This document shows, piece by piece, positions 14,892 through 24,385 of a DNA stretch of 64,000 bases. The DNA comes from Croceicoccus naphthovorans. GTDB taxonomy: Bacteria; Pseudomonadota; Alphaproteobacteria; Sphingomonadales; Sphingomonadaceae. The stretch spans positions 1-64,000 of the forward strand of contig NZ_CP011771.1 of NCBI RefSeq assembly GCF_001028705.1. The letters run 5' to 3'. A program made the translations under genes and the position numbers. The number at the start of each line of letters is the position of its first letter. Position 1 is the stretch's first letter. Below the pieces are notes generated by a model, which worked only from the letters and a program-made list of their open reading frames with translations, searched no databases and was not told the origin of the DNA.

Positions 14892-17220
14892 CACCTGGTC
14901 CGACCGCCGCCGCCCGGGCAAGCTGCAGCATCATTCGGCGCGCGGCAACATGCCGCGCAATGCCGGCGACTTCACCCGCGGCTCGCAGCTCATCACCCAT
15001 GAATTCCTGATGTGGTTCGCGTCGGCACGGCTTCCGTTTCTGGTCTGGTTCTTCACCTTCCTCGGCGTGCTTTCGGTGGTCCTGGCGCTGCGGCTTGAGA
15101 GCCAAGAAGTGCAGATGATCGGCATGCGCATCTATGCCGCCGGATGGCAGTTCATGGAGTTCTCCGATGCCAAGGTGATCAACCTCACCCTGCCATCGGG
15201 AGAGGTCGTTCCCGCCCCCATCGGCATGGTTGCTTCGCACCCCGATGTCGCTGTTGCCTGGGAGCGGATGATGCGCGCGATACGGGGTTCGTTGTTCATC
15301 TCGCTTTTCGTCGCCGTGCCGCTTTCGATCTGGTTCGTCGACTTCTCCCGGCGGCGCGGAAAGTCGATCCTCGAAGAGCGTCACCAGCGCGGCGCCATGC
15401 TTGTCGATGCTGCCGATCTTGCATCCGTCATCACCGATCACAACCGCGCCGCACTCGCCTAGGAAGTCGCCGAACGCTTGCCGGGAAGGACCATGGACGA
15501 GGTGCTGGCGATGCCGTTGGCGACGCGCAAGGCAGCAGGCATCCATCATGCCTATTCGCTCGCCGGTGTGCCCTTCCCCTGGCGCACCGAACAGGCGCAC
15601 ACGATGATGATCGGATCGACCGGAACCGGCAAGACGACGCAGATGCGCGCGCTGATCGCGCAGATGCGCAAACGCCGCGACCGGGCCGTCGTCTTCGATC
15701 TCACCGGCGCCTATGTCGAGGCCTTCTACAACCCCGAGACGGACACGATTCTCAATCCCATGGACGAGCGCTGCCCGTCCTGGTCGGTGTTTGCCGAAGC
15801 GAAGAACCATGCAGACTTTACCGGCATTGCCGCGGCCCTCCTGCCCGCCGATGGCGGCGGGGCCGAACCCTTCTGGATGCTGGCGGCGCGCACGCTCTTT
15901 GTCGAGACCTGCATGCGCCTGATCAAGCTCGGCAAGGCGACCAACCAGGCACTGGCAAGCCGGCTGATGATGGCCGACCTCAAGGAGGTCCACAAGCTGC
16001 TCGAGAATACCGTCGCCGACCCGCTGACCGCGCCCGAAGCAGCCAAGATGGCCGAATCGATCCGGGCGGTATTCAACACCAATGCGCAGGCGCTGCGCTT
16101 CCTTCCCGAGGGGAAGGAGCCCTTCTCGATTTGCGACTGGATCCGCGCCTCAGATCAGCCCGGATCGATCCTGTTCATCACCTCATCGCACAATGAACTG
16201 GTGCTCAATCGCGCGCTGCTCTCGCTCTGGATGAACCTTGCGGTACACACGCTGATGCGCCTGCCGCGCACGCGCGACTTGCGCACCTGGTTCTTCTTCG
16301 ACGAGGTTCACGCGCTCCACCGCCTGCCAGCCATCGAGGACGGGCTGCAGACCGCGCGCGGGTTCGGCGGAGCCTTCGTGCTGGGCATCCACAGCTTCGC
16401 CAAGCTTGCCGAAACCTATGGCAAGGAAGGCGCGCAGAACCTGGCTTCGCTCGCGCGCACCAAGCTCATCCTTGCCGCCGCCGATCGCGATACCGCCGAG
16501 CATTGTTCGGATTTCATCGGCCACCGCGAAGTGCGCATGATGGATGAGGCATACAGCTACGGCTATTCGAACATTCGCGATGCCGCGACGATCACCCCGC
16601 GAAGCGAAGTCCAGCCCCTGGTGCTGCCCGACGACATCATGAAGCTTCCGTCGTTGCGCGGCTTTCTGGTCTTTCCCGAAGGCTTCGATGCCGCGCGGAT
16701 CAGGCTTTCCTGGAAGGACTACCCGAGTGTCGCCGAAGGCTATGTCCTGCGCGAGAATGTCGAGCCGATCGAATTTGCTGAAGAGGCTGACGAGGAGGAT
16801 CAGGGCGATCCGGATACAGGCGGGCGCGAGACCCGCGATGCGCCCGCGCCCGAGCCGGAGATGGAGCCGGACGACGACCGGGAGTCTGCTCTTGAGGCAT
16901 CCGCGGACGAAGACGAACCGGCCCAGCTAGGGAGCCAGGACAGTGGCGACAATCCACCTGTCGCCAGCAGCCTGTCGCGCGCGATGAGCTATCGTCCGGG
17001 TATGCCCGAAGCCGAACCGTCTGCCATGCAGCGCGCCGATGAAACTGCCTCTCGCCCTCACGTGAACGCGAAGGCAGTTGGCAAGGGCAAGCAAGTCTCG
17101 CAAACGACGCGCGAGCTCTCCGAAGCGCTCGAACCCGAACGCGGAATCGAGCGCACCGCAGCCGGTCCAGGCGAAGCCCAATTGCCCGGACTCGATGCCG
17201 ATGACGGCATCGGGATGTAA
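14878..17220 (+). pseudogene. traD: Type IV coupling protein TraD, interrupted by an in-frame TAG
   Basis: GTG 14878 has GGAGG eight bases upstream and lies inside the preceding gene; ATG 14950 is an alternative. Two membrane segments (LPFLVWFFTFLGVLSVVLAL and SLFISLFVAVPLSIWFVDFS) precede the ATPase domain. TAG at 15460-15462 (codon 195) breaks the frame between HNRAALA and EVAERLPGRTMDEVL, with no frameshift. After it come Walker A GSTGTGKT (about residues 246-253), VFDLTGAYVEAFYNPETDTI, Walker B TWFFFDEVHALHRLP and an acidic C-terminal tail. The total would be about 780 residues, normal for TraD. The protein would pump the relaxase-DNA complex into the channel. The TAG could be a mutation, a sequencing error or a suppressed codon. 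Confidence 0.85.
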
Positions 17221-17225
17221 CGGCG

Positions 17226-20200
17226 ATGCATTCGATCGCACCGGTTCGGTCCGCAGGCGGCGCAGCCGACTATTTCGCGAACGACAATTACTACACGGCT
17301 GAAGAGAACGCGGAAGCCGGGGTCTGGGGCGGCGAAGGTGCGCGGCTGCTTGGGCTGGAAGGCGACGTGGGTCGGGATGCGTTCGAAGCGGTGCTCGGCG
17401 GCAAGCTGCCCAGTGGCGAGATGGTGGGGCAGGTCGAGGGGCGCAGGCTGGGTCTCGATCTCACCTTTTCGATGCCCAAGTCCGCATCGATCCTGGCGCT
17501 GGTAACTGGCGACAAGCGCATCCTCGATGCACATCTTGTCGCAGTCAAATCGACCATGAGCCAGCTTGTCGAAAAGCGCCTTGCCGAAGCGCGCAACTAC
17601 GAGCGCAACCGCAATGGCGAACCCGAAAAGACCGGCAATCTCGTCTATGCCCTGTTCGCTCACGACACGAGCCGCGCGCTCGATCCGCAAGGCCATGTCC
17701 ACGCCGTCGTCGCCAACCTGACGCGCGATCTGAAGGGCAACTGGAAGGCGCTGTGGAACGGCGAGATCTGGAAGAACAACACCACCATCGGGCAGTTCTA
17801 CCACGCCGCGTTTCGCGCCCGGTTGCAGAGGCTGGGATACGAGACCGAGGCGTCTGGCAAGCATGGGGCCTTCGAGATCAAGGGGGTGCCCAAAGAGGTC
17901 ATCAAGGCCTTCTCCACGCGCACTGCCGAGATCGAGGCGAAGATCGCGGAGACCGGCGCCACGAGGCTCGCCACCAAGAAACAGATCACGCTTTACACCC
18001 GCGATCCCAAGCTCGATGTCGCCGACCGACAAGCGCTGGTCGAAGGCTGGCAGGCGCGTGCGGCGGAACTGGGGTTCGATGGCAAGGCGCTGGTTGCCGA
18101 AGCGCAGGAACGCGCTGCAACGCAGGCTCGCCCCACCATGCGCGAGACTGCAAGCCAGGCCTTTGCCGAAGTCACGACACGCATATCGGCTGCTCTAAGA
18201 CTGCCTAGCGATCTCGCCGCATCCGGACCCGCGGCGCTGTTCCTTTCGGCAGAGACGATCAAGGCGCAGCATGCGACCGCTTCGGCGATCCGGCATCTCT
18301 CCGAACGCGAGGCGGCGTTCAGTCCGCATGCGATCCTTTCCGCTGCGCTGGGCTTCCAGATCAGGGGGCTAGAAGGCGAGGCGGTGATCGAGCGTATCGG
18401 GCAGCTGATCGAGAGCGGTCAGCTCATTCCCGGAAAGTCCGACCGTCTCGACGGGCATTTTGATCTCGTGACAACACCCGAGGCGCTGGCGCGCGAGCAG
18501 CAGATTCTCGACCGCATCGATGCCGGTGCCGGAAATGGCCGCGCGTTCATGGCGCCCGACGTGGCGGTCGAACGCTTGCAGCAGGCCGCGCGCGAACTGG
18601 GACGCGAACGCGCAGGGGCCGAGGACTGGCAACTCAATGCCGGGCAGCTGTCGGCAGGCGTCGCGGTCCTGTCGGGCGAGGACCGGTTTCTCAACATCCA
18701 GGGCGTGGCTGGCGCGGGCAAGTCGACCCTGCTTGGCGCGGTAGCGAAGGTGCTGGCCGAAGACGGCGTGCGCCTCGTTGGCCTTGCCTTCCAGAACAAG
18801 ATGGTTGCTGACCTGCGCGGCGGCGGCAGTCAGGCGATGTCGGTCGACGAGATGCAGGCGGCCGGGATCGAGGCCTATACCATCGCGCGGTTCGTCAGCA
18901 CTTATGGCTCGGCCGCAGCGCGCGGGGAAGGCGAGCGGTTCGAGGCGGCGAAGGCTGAGCTCAGGGACACCGTCGTTGTCACCGACGAGTCCTCGATGGT
19001 CTCCTCGCGCGACATGCTTTCGGTCATCGCGATCGCCGAGCGGCTCGATCTCGCCAAGGCGCCGTTCATGGGCGACCGTCAGCAATTGTCGGCGATCGAA
19101 CAGGGCAAAATGTTCGCGGTCTCGCAAAGCGCGGGCCACGCAACCGTGCGGATGGACGAAAATATCCGCCAGAAGAACTCGCCGCTGCTGCTCGCGGTCG
19201 CGGGATTGTCGAACGAAGGTCATGCCAGCCTTGCGCTCGACCTCCTGGCTTCGCACGGCAAGGTCACCGAAGCGGGCAAGGACCATGTCGCGGCGGCAGC
19301 CGATCTCTGGCTCTCCCTGCCGCCCGATCGGCGCGGGCAGACCGCGATCTTTACCGCCGGGCGCGACGATCGCGCGCAGATCAATGCGCTGGTCCAGGCC
19401 GGCTTGCTGCGTGAGGGCACGCTCAAAGGCGAAGGCGTGGCGCTCAAGGTGCTGCAAAGCGCCAACACCACCCGCGAAGAAATGCGCTTTGCGTCGACCT
19501 ATCGCGCTGGTCAGGTGCTCGAAGCGCGCATGGAGGTGCGCGAACTGGGGCTGGGCAAGGGCGAATACACTGTCCGCGATGTGCGCCGCGACGGCAAGGT
19601 CATGCTCGAGCGCGAAGGCCGCACAAAACTCATCGATCCCGACCGGCTCGATCCGCAGCACCGTTTCGACCGGCTCGGGCTCTACGAACAGAAGGATCTG
19701 CGCCTGCACGACGGCGATACCGTGTTCTGGCGCGACAAGGACGCTAGCCGCGATATTGCCAAGTCGACCTATGCCACGGTGCTGGCAACATCGAAGGATG
19801 CGGTCACGCTGGAGCTTTCCGACAGGCGGCAGGTCACCCTGCCCGCCGGCGACCCGATGCTGCGTCGGCTTGACCTGGGCTATGCTCTCAATGCCCATAT
19901 GGCGCAGGGCGTGACTATTGCGCGGGCGATCGAGGTCATATCCTCAAGCCAGCGCAACCTTGCCACCCAGCGCACGCAGAACGTGCTCAACACGCGTGCC
20001 ACTGACGACATGCATGTGGTCACCAACGACCTTGCCGCGCTCAAGTTTCAGCTCGACCGCACGCCGGGTAACAAGACCTCGGCGCTCGAAGCGACCGGCC
20101 GGATCGAGGTGGACAAGCCGCCCGCGAACCCGACCGATGCGCGCCAAGTGCCAGACCTGAAGATGAGTCCGGAGCTCAGGGCCAAGCTCGATGCGGTGCT

Positions 20201-20270
20201 TGGTCCCCGGCCCGAAGCGCAAGTGCGCCAGCTTCCCGTTCCGGAAAAGTCGCTGGGGCTCGACCTGTGA
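17226..20270 (+). CDS. traI: MobF relaxase/helicase TraI
   Basis: ATG 17226 lies 5 bases after the traD stop. The relaxase domain starts MHSIAPVRSAGGAADYFAND, with candidate catalytic tyrosines at 16, 22 and 23. The metal-binding histidines are in LDPQGHVHAVVANL near residues 152-165. The RecD-like helicase part has Walker A GVAGAGKST at 493-501, VVTDESSMVSSRDML and FMGDRQQLSAIEQGKMF. The C-terminal ALNAHMAQGVTIARAIEVIS belongs to the last helicase motifs. At 1014 residues it is shorter than F TraI (about 1750) but normal for alphaproteobacterial MobF relaxases. It nicks oriT and unwinds the transferred strand. Confidence 0.93.
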   Translation: MHSIAPVRSAGGAADYFANDNYYTAEENAEAGVWGGEGARLLGLEGDVGRDAFEAVLGGKLPSGEMVGQVEGRRLGLDLTFSMPKSASILALVTGDKRILDAHLVAVKSTMSQLVEKRLAEARNYERNRNGEPEKTGNLVYALFAHDTSRALDPQGHVHAVVANLTRDLKGNWKALWNGEIWKNNTTIGQFYHAAFRARLQRLGYETEASGKHGAFEIKGVPKEVIKAFSTRTAEIEAKIAETGATRLATKKQITLYTRDPKLDVADRQALVEGWQARAAELGFDGKALVAEAQERAATQARPTMRETASQAFAEVTTRISAALRLPSDLAASGPAALFLSAETIKAQHATASAIRHLSEREAAFSPHAILSAALGFQIRGLEGEAVIERIGQLIESGQLIPGKSDRLDGHFDLVTTPEALAREQQILDRIDAGAGNGRAFMAPDVAVERLQQAARELGRERAGAEDWQLNAGQLSAGVAVLSGEDRFLNIQGVAGAGKSTLLGAVAKVLAEDGVRLVGLAFQNKMVADLRGGGSQAMSVDEMQAAGIEAYTIARFVSTYGSAAARGEGERFEAAKAELRDTVVVTDESSMVSSRDMLSVIAIAERLDLAKAPFMGDRQQLSAIEQGKMFAVSQSAGHATVRMDENIRQKNSPLLLAVAGLSNEGHASLALDLLASHGKVTEAGKDHVAAAADLWLSLPPDRRGQTAIFTAGRDDRAQINALVQAGLLREGTLKGEGVALKVLQSANTTREEMRFASTYRAGQVLEARMEVRELGLGKGEYTVRDVRRDGKVMLEREGRTKLIDPDRLDPQHRFDRLGLYEQKDLRLHDGDTVFWRDKDASRDIAKSTYATVLATSKDAVTLELSDRRQVTLPAGDPMLRRLDLGYALNAHMAQGVTIARAIEVISSSQRNLATQRTQNVLNTRATDDMHVVTNDLAALKFQLDRTPGNKTSALEATGRIEVDKPPANPTDARQVPDLKMSPELRAKLDAVLGPRPEAQVRQLPVPEKSLGLDL

Positions 20271-20318
20271 GTGGCGCCCCTGCCCCAAATCTATCCACCT
20301 GCCAAGGAGACCCAACTC

Positions 20319-20522
20319 ATGTCCTATGACCACCAGGAAATCGGTGATTTTGCCAGCGAAGCCGATGCGCGCGACTGGGCCGAGCGCAACGGCCTCGAAC
20401 TGCGCGACCTGCACCTGCGCGCCCGCGGTGAGGGCAGTGTGACGCTCAGTGTACGCCGTTCTGCGCTTGGCGATACGGCGCCAAGCGACCTCTCCTATGG
20501 GCGGCGCACCGGGTTTTTCTGA
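20319..20522 (+). CDS. Small hypothetical protein (67 aa)
   Basis: The AAGGAGA ribosome binding site selects ATG 20319 (MSYDHQEIGDFASEADARDW); an in-frame GTG at 20271 is less likely. The remainder, ERNGLELRDLHLRARGEGSV, is compact and acidic and ends GRRTGFF. It follows traI by 48 bases and may be cotranscribed. No family recognised. The following 247 bases hold no convincing gene. Confidence 0.55.
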   Translation: MSYDHQEIGDFASEADARDWAERNGLELRDLHLRARGEGSVTLSVRRSALGDTAPSDLSYGRRTGFF

Positions 20523-20769
20523 TGCGCGCCTATTCCCGCTTCCCTTTCCGCCGGGCTGGCCTTGCGCCGTGCCTGACCGGAACGGCGCGGTCCGGGCCGC
20601 CTCCCACCGGGCCGCGCCGAACAGGCGATGGAGAAAACCGTGCAATGTTCGTTTTAGATCGCATGGGGTGTGCCTCGCTCGTTTCGTTCAAAGGGTGGTG
20701 TCGATGGTGCTTCAGCCCTAGAAGAGCCGTGACTCGCCGTATCCGGGCGCCCGTCATTCTCCATTCGCT

Positions 20770-21006
20770 ATGAACAAGACCATGCACCAACCGAACTCGC
20801 GCGCCGCCAATGTCCATGTGGGAATGATCGAAGCTTCACCGCGCGGCCCGCTCTTGCGCGATGATGAGGGTGTCATCTGGCGCCTCGGGTTCGTTGACGA
20901 TCAGGTGCCCGAAGACCTCGAAGGCAGAGTGAGCATTCGCGGAAAGGTTGTCGATCTCGACCGTATTGAGGTTGAGTACTGGGAACGAATTGCCGGGGCC
21001 TGCTGA
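20770..21006 (+). CDS. Small beta-rich protein, possibly DUF5818-like
   Basis: The 78-residue protein contains NVHVGMIEASPRGPLLRDDE, GVIWRLGFVDDQVPEDLEGR and VSIRGKVVDLDRIEVEYWER, a strand-rich pattern like a small OB fold. The ending VDLDRIEVEYW resembles DUF5818 proteins of sphingomonads, a tentative match. ATG 20770 has no strong ribosome binding site; the internal ATG at 20782 is an alternative. Confidence 0.5.
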   Translation: MNKTMHQPNSRAANVHVGMIEASPRGPLLRDDEGVIWRLGFVDDQVPEDLEGRVSIRGKVVDLDRIEVEYWERIAGAC

Positions 21007-21147
21007 ACCTAGCGTGCCATCTTCAGCGCATGCGCGCTGCGGGAGGAGGATGGAGCGTCAAGGGCGTGGGGCGCAGAATTGCCCTGCCATGCGATTGAAA
21101 ATCGAGCCCGTTTGGGCTATCCAAGCAGGGATAAGGAAGACCCTGCC

Positions 21148-21345
21148 ATGGACCATGATCGCTACGGACTTGATGGACACCCAATCTATCCCCGCCCGGG
21201 TCATTTCGACCATGTGACCGGGCAACCGCTCCCGACATTTGGCGGCTCGAACGGTCGCACAGCTGGCCCTCTCTCGATCGCCCTCGCTGTACTCATGTGC
21301 ATCGTGGCGGTCTTCTTGGCATATATGTCGAACCTGATTGGCTGA
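21148..21345 (+). CDS. Small single-pass membrane protein (65 aa)
   Basis: ATG 21148 (MDHDRYGLDGHPIYPRPGHF) follows AAGGAAGACC. The N-terminal half is hydrophilic, and the C-terminus is one membrane helix, PLSIALAVLMCIVAVFLAYM. It stops 6 bases before the convergent traG stop. An entry-exclusion or lysis role cannot be shown; function unknown. Confidence 0.55.
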   Translation: MDHDRYGLDGHPIYPRPGHFDHVTGQPLPTFGGSNGRTAGPLSIALAVLMCIVAVFLAYMSNLIG

Positions 21346-21351
21346 CCTGCC

Positions 21352-24300
21352 TTAGTTTTTCCGCCTGGCCACATGCAGGTGGTCGCGCGCCGGATTGTCG
21401 GGGAACCGCTCGAAGTCGACGGCATAGGATGGGCCAAGACGCTCTCGCACGCGGGCAGCCCATTGCGCACCCTGTTGGTCGGAGATGTTGTTTCCCCTGA
21501 AGTCGAGCGCGCGATTGGCATAATGCGCAGACCCGGAGACATGCTGGCTGCTGTCGTTCCCTGAGGTCACCACTGGCTTTGGCAGGCCAAGCGCCCTCGC
21601 CTCTTCAGCGACCGCGCCCATCGCCGGGACCAGCGATCCATCCATCCGGTCGAGCCGCACACCACGCTTGATGCCAAGTCCGAGCTCGCGTGCCATGGCG
21701 GCTCCATCGACCGGCCCAGCAAAGTCCTGCGTGATCAGCCTGCTCTCGCTCAGACTTCCTGATGGCAGCGGCACGCCAGAGGGCGTACCAAGATCTGCAG
21801 CCGAACCCAGAGTGCCCTGCCCCGCAATCTTCGCGACATCGGCCAGTTCGTCGATCCGGCGGCTGCGCAAGTCGCTCATCAGGTCGTCCATGATGAAGCT
21901 GATCGCCTGGTCGCGCCGGGCGATATCGCGGTAGTCGAGGCGCGGATTGGAGATGTCGGGCAAGTGCCATTCGGGATGTTCGCGCTGCAGCGTCTCGTAG
22001 CGCTCCTGGATGAGGTTCGACATATCGCTTGAGACCTGAAATCCGTGGCTCTCCGCATAGCTGGCTTCCGACATCATGCGGCCCCCGATCTCGCGGTAGC
22101 GCGCAGCGGCAGCGCGACGTTCCTCGGCTTCGGCAACCCGCCAGTCGGTTCCGCCACTGCTGGTGTGCGACTGGCTCGCATCGGAGTATTCCGAGTCCTG
22201 GCTGTAGGTCCCGCTCGATTGCACATCGCCCGCATTGCCGCTGATCACGACCCGGCTACCAACATCCTCGGACTTGTCGGTGCCACGGGTGACCTGATTG
22301 GTGGCCGAGCGTTCAGTTCCGGCGCTCGCGCTATCGCCAGTCTCCTTGCGACCAGACAGGGCTGCAGACAATGAACCTGCAAGTCCACTTCCGGCGGCGT
22401 CCTGCATAGGCGTTCCGATCGTACCGGTTCCGGTCAGGGAGACACTCGAACCGAACACCCGGTTGGCAAAATCGCTATTTGAACGACTATTCCCCTGCCG
22501 CAGGATCAGGTCATCGTTGGTGACCTCGCGGGTCGACTTGCCCGACGAGCCTTCGATGAGGACATTGCCGCCGACATTGTGGGTGTCGGAGGCGCGCGAG
22601 CCGCTTTCACTGCGGCTGCCCCTGACCTGGCTCGATGCGGCAACCTCGCTGCCGAACCGCCCGCGCGAGCTCGACCAGGTCGTCGATGTGCCGTTCTCGA
22701 TGCGGTCTGCCTCATTGAGATACCACTGGCCCTGATTGCGCAAGTCGCTGGCGTAGCCGCGCGTCATCGTCGCCTTGAACGGCAGCTGTGAAATCGCGCC
22801 GCTCGCATCGATCACCGAATGCGCATCGCCATAGGTGCGGTACATGCGCCCGTCATCGCCGCGCAGGCTCGCCTGCGGTGCGCCTGCCATGAGATTGGGG
22901 GCAAGGTTCCACTGCGCCATTTGCCGGTTTTCGGCATTGAGGTTGCCGTAGCTGACATCGCCGAACGCATAATTGCCGGTGGTGCGCTCAACTGCGGCGG
23001 CATCGGCCGCGCCCTGCGCCGGTGACAGCAGCGCTCCCATGTTGTGCGCGACCGACAATGTGCCGCGCATGACCATCAGCGCGAGGACCGGCACCGACAT
23101 CATCAGGAACCCGGCCATCGTCGCCACGTCCTGGTTTACCGCATCGATACCGGCCCAAGTGACAAGGCTGACTCCGCCCGCAGTGCTGGCGGCGGTCTGG
23201 CTGGCAAGCCGGTCCATGATGAACATGTGGATGAGGACGTAGATCGGTCCCCAGGCGGCGAGGTAGAAGAAGCCGGCGAAGTAGCCCTTGAGCGTCGCGA
23301 TGCCGCTTTTCGGGAACAGCAGGAGCGGGAAGACGATCGGGAAGAGCGCGTAGAACACGACCGTCAGCACGACGTTCAGCACCGGAATCCAGATCAGCCC
23401 CTGCTCGGCCGTGGTGGTCATGGCGTTGCGGGTCTGGGCATCGGCGCGCTGGAGTGCGAAGGAATCGCTGTCGGCATTGCCGAAGTCGAGCTGGGCGGCC
23501 TCGAAGGCATCGACCACGCTCTTCTGCTTGAGGAACTGGTTCCGGCCCATGGCGGTGCCGGTGAGCAGCTGCGAAATCACCGGCACGTCGGCGGCGAGCT
23601 TCGCCCCGGCGGCGACCTGGCTGAGCTTGGGGTACATGGTGTGCGCAAAGGGCAGTGCATAGGCATTGATCTCGGCGTCCCACTGCGCGTCGATCAGCGC
23701 CCAGGCCTCGGCACAGGTCTTGCCCTCGATATCGACCGAACCGGTGCCGGTATCGGTCAGGTACTTCATGCCGCGGTTGGTCGCGGCACCCGCCCCAAGG
23801 TCGGCCCAGAGATCGGTGGATTCGCTGAGCAGCTTCAGACTCTTGGTGCCCAAGAGGATGTCGTAATAGGCGCATTGCTTGAGGTACCCGTCGAGGTTCG
23901 CCTTGAAGACGGGATTGCGGATCTCGAAGCCGCGCACCTTGTCCCACATCCGCGCGCCGTAGACGAAGCCGCCGTTCGAGTAGTTGAGCGCGGCGGGCAT
24001 GACGAAGACCGTCTCGGCGGTGCGGGTGAAATAGTCGCTCACCTGGCTGGTGAACGAGGCCATCACACCGAGCCCGATCGGCACGTTGGCGACCGTGGCG
24101 GGGGCAAGGCCGGGATTGACGCGGTCGGTGACCTTGACGGTGACCGTCGGCACCATGAGCACGAGGTAGATCAGCGTCGACTGGATGAACCAGCGAAGCC
24201 ACGCGCGCCAGTCGAGATCCATCGCGGTGACGAGCAGCGCGTAAATCAGCCCCATCACCATGACGACGCGGATCAGCGACTTGAATCCGCCCGAGCCGGT

Positions 24301-24369
24301 CCAGGCGGCGATGGCGTTGAAGGTGTTGACGAGATATTCGCCGCCGCCGACCGTGAAGACCTCGAGCAT
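21352..24369 (-). CDS. traG: TraG-like mating-channel protein with a C-terminal M15-type peptidase domain
   Basis: The protein has 1005 residues. The N-terminal 450 residues hold several membrane helices (SLIRVVMVMGLIYALLVTAM, then LIYLVLMVP, LNVVLTVVFYALFPIVFPLL and MAGFLMMSVPVLALMVMRGT), matching the TraG-N domain for pilus assembly and mating-pair stabilisation. The middle is Ser/Gly-rich and low-complexity. The last 120 residues carry SGSAHYANRALDFRG and ARDHLHVARR, the S-x-H-x(4)-A-x-D and H-x-H zinc pattern of M15/VanY-like peptidases. F TraG is about 940 residues with a different C-terminus. It is the last gene of the tra operon and follows traH by 16 bases. Confidence 0.88.
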   Translation of the reverse strand: MLEVFTVGGGEYLVNTFNAIAAWTGSGGFKSLIRVVMVMGLIYALLVTAMDLDWRAWLRWFIQSTLIYLVLMVPTVTVKVTDRVNPGLAPATVANVPIGLGVMASFTSQVSDYFTRTAETVFVMPAALNYSNGGFVYGARMWDKVRGFEIRNPVFKANLDGYLKQCAYYDILLGTKSLKLLSESTDLWADLGAGAATNRGMKYLTDTGTGSVDIEGKTCAEAWALIDAQWDAEINAYALPFAHTMYPKLSQVAAGAKLAADVPVISQLLTGTAMGRNQFLKQKSVVDAFEAAQLDFGNADSDSFALQRADAQTRNAMTTTAEQGLIWIPVLNVVLTVVFYALFPIVFPLLLFPKSGIATLKGYFAGFFYLAAWGPIYVLIHMFIMDRLASQTAASTAGGVSLVTWAGIDAVNQDVATMAGFLMMSVPVLALMVMRGTLSVAHNMGALLSPAQGAADAAAVERTTGNYAFGDVSYGNLNAENRQMAQWNLAPNLMAGAPQASLRGDDGRMYRTYGDAHSVIDASGAISQLPFKATMTRGYASDLRNQGQWYLNEADRIENGTSTTWSSSRGRFGSEVAASSQVRGSRSESGSRASDTHNVGGNVLIEGSSGKSTREVTNDDLILRQGNSRSNSDFANRVFGSSVSLTGTGTIGTPMQDAAGSGLAGSLSAALSGRKETGDSASAGTERSATNQVTRGTDKSEDVGSRVVISGNAGDVQSSGTYSQDSEYSDASQSHTSSGGTDWRVAEAEERRAAAARYREIGGRMMSEASYAESHGFQVSSDMSNLIQERYETLQREHPEWHLPDISNPRLDYRDIARRDQAISFIMDDLMSDLRSRRIDELADVAKIAGQGTLGSAADLGTPSGVPLPSGSLSESRLITQDFAGPVDGAAMARELGLGIKRGVRLDRMDGSLVPAMGAVAEEARALGLPKPVVTSGNDSSQHVSGSAHYANRALDFRGNNISDQQGAQWAARVRERLGPSYAVDFERFPDNPARDHLHVARRKN

Positions 24370-24385
24370 CGTGCGGTTCCCGCCC

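Noticed and set aside
15455..15500. Frameshift as the cause of the split in traD
   Set aside because: Both halves are in the same frame; only the TAG triplet separates them.
14806..15993. 395-codon minus-strand open frame across the traD stop
   Set aside because: Antisense of traD; composition typical of GC-rich shadow frames.
18369..19898. 509-codon minus-strand open frame inside traI
   Set aside because: Antisense to the helicase part of a clear MobF relaxase; no start signals or domains.
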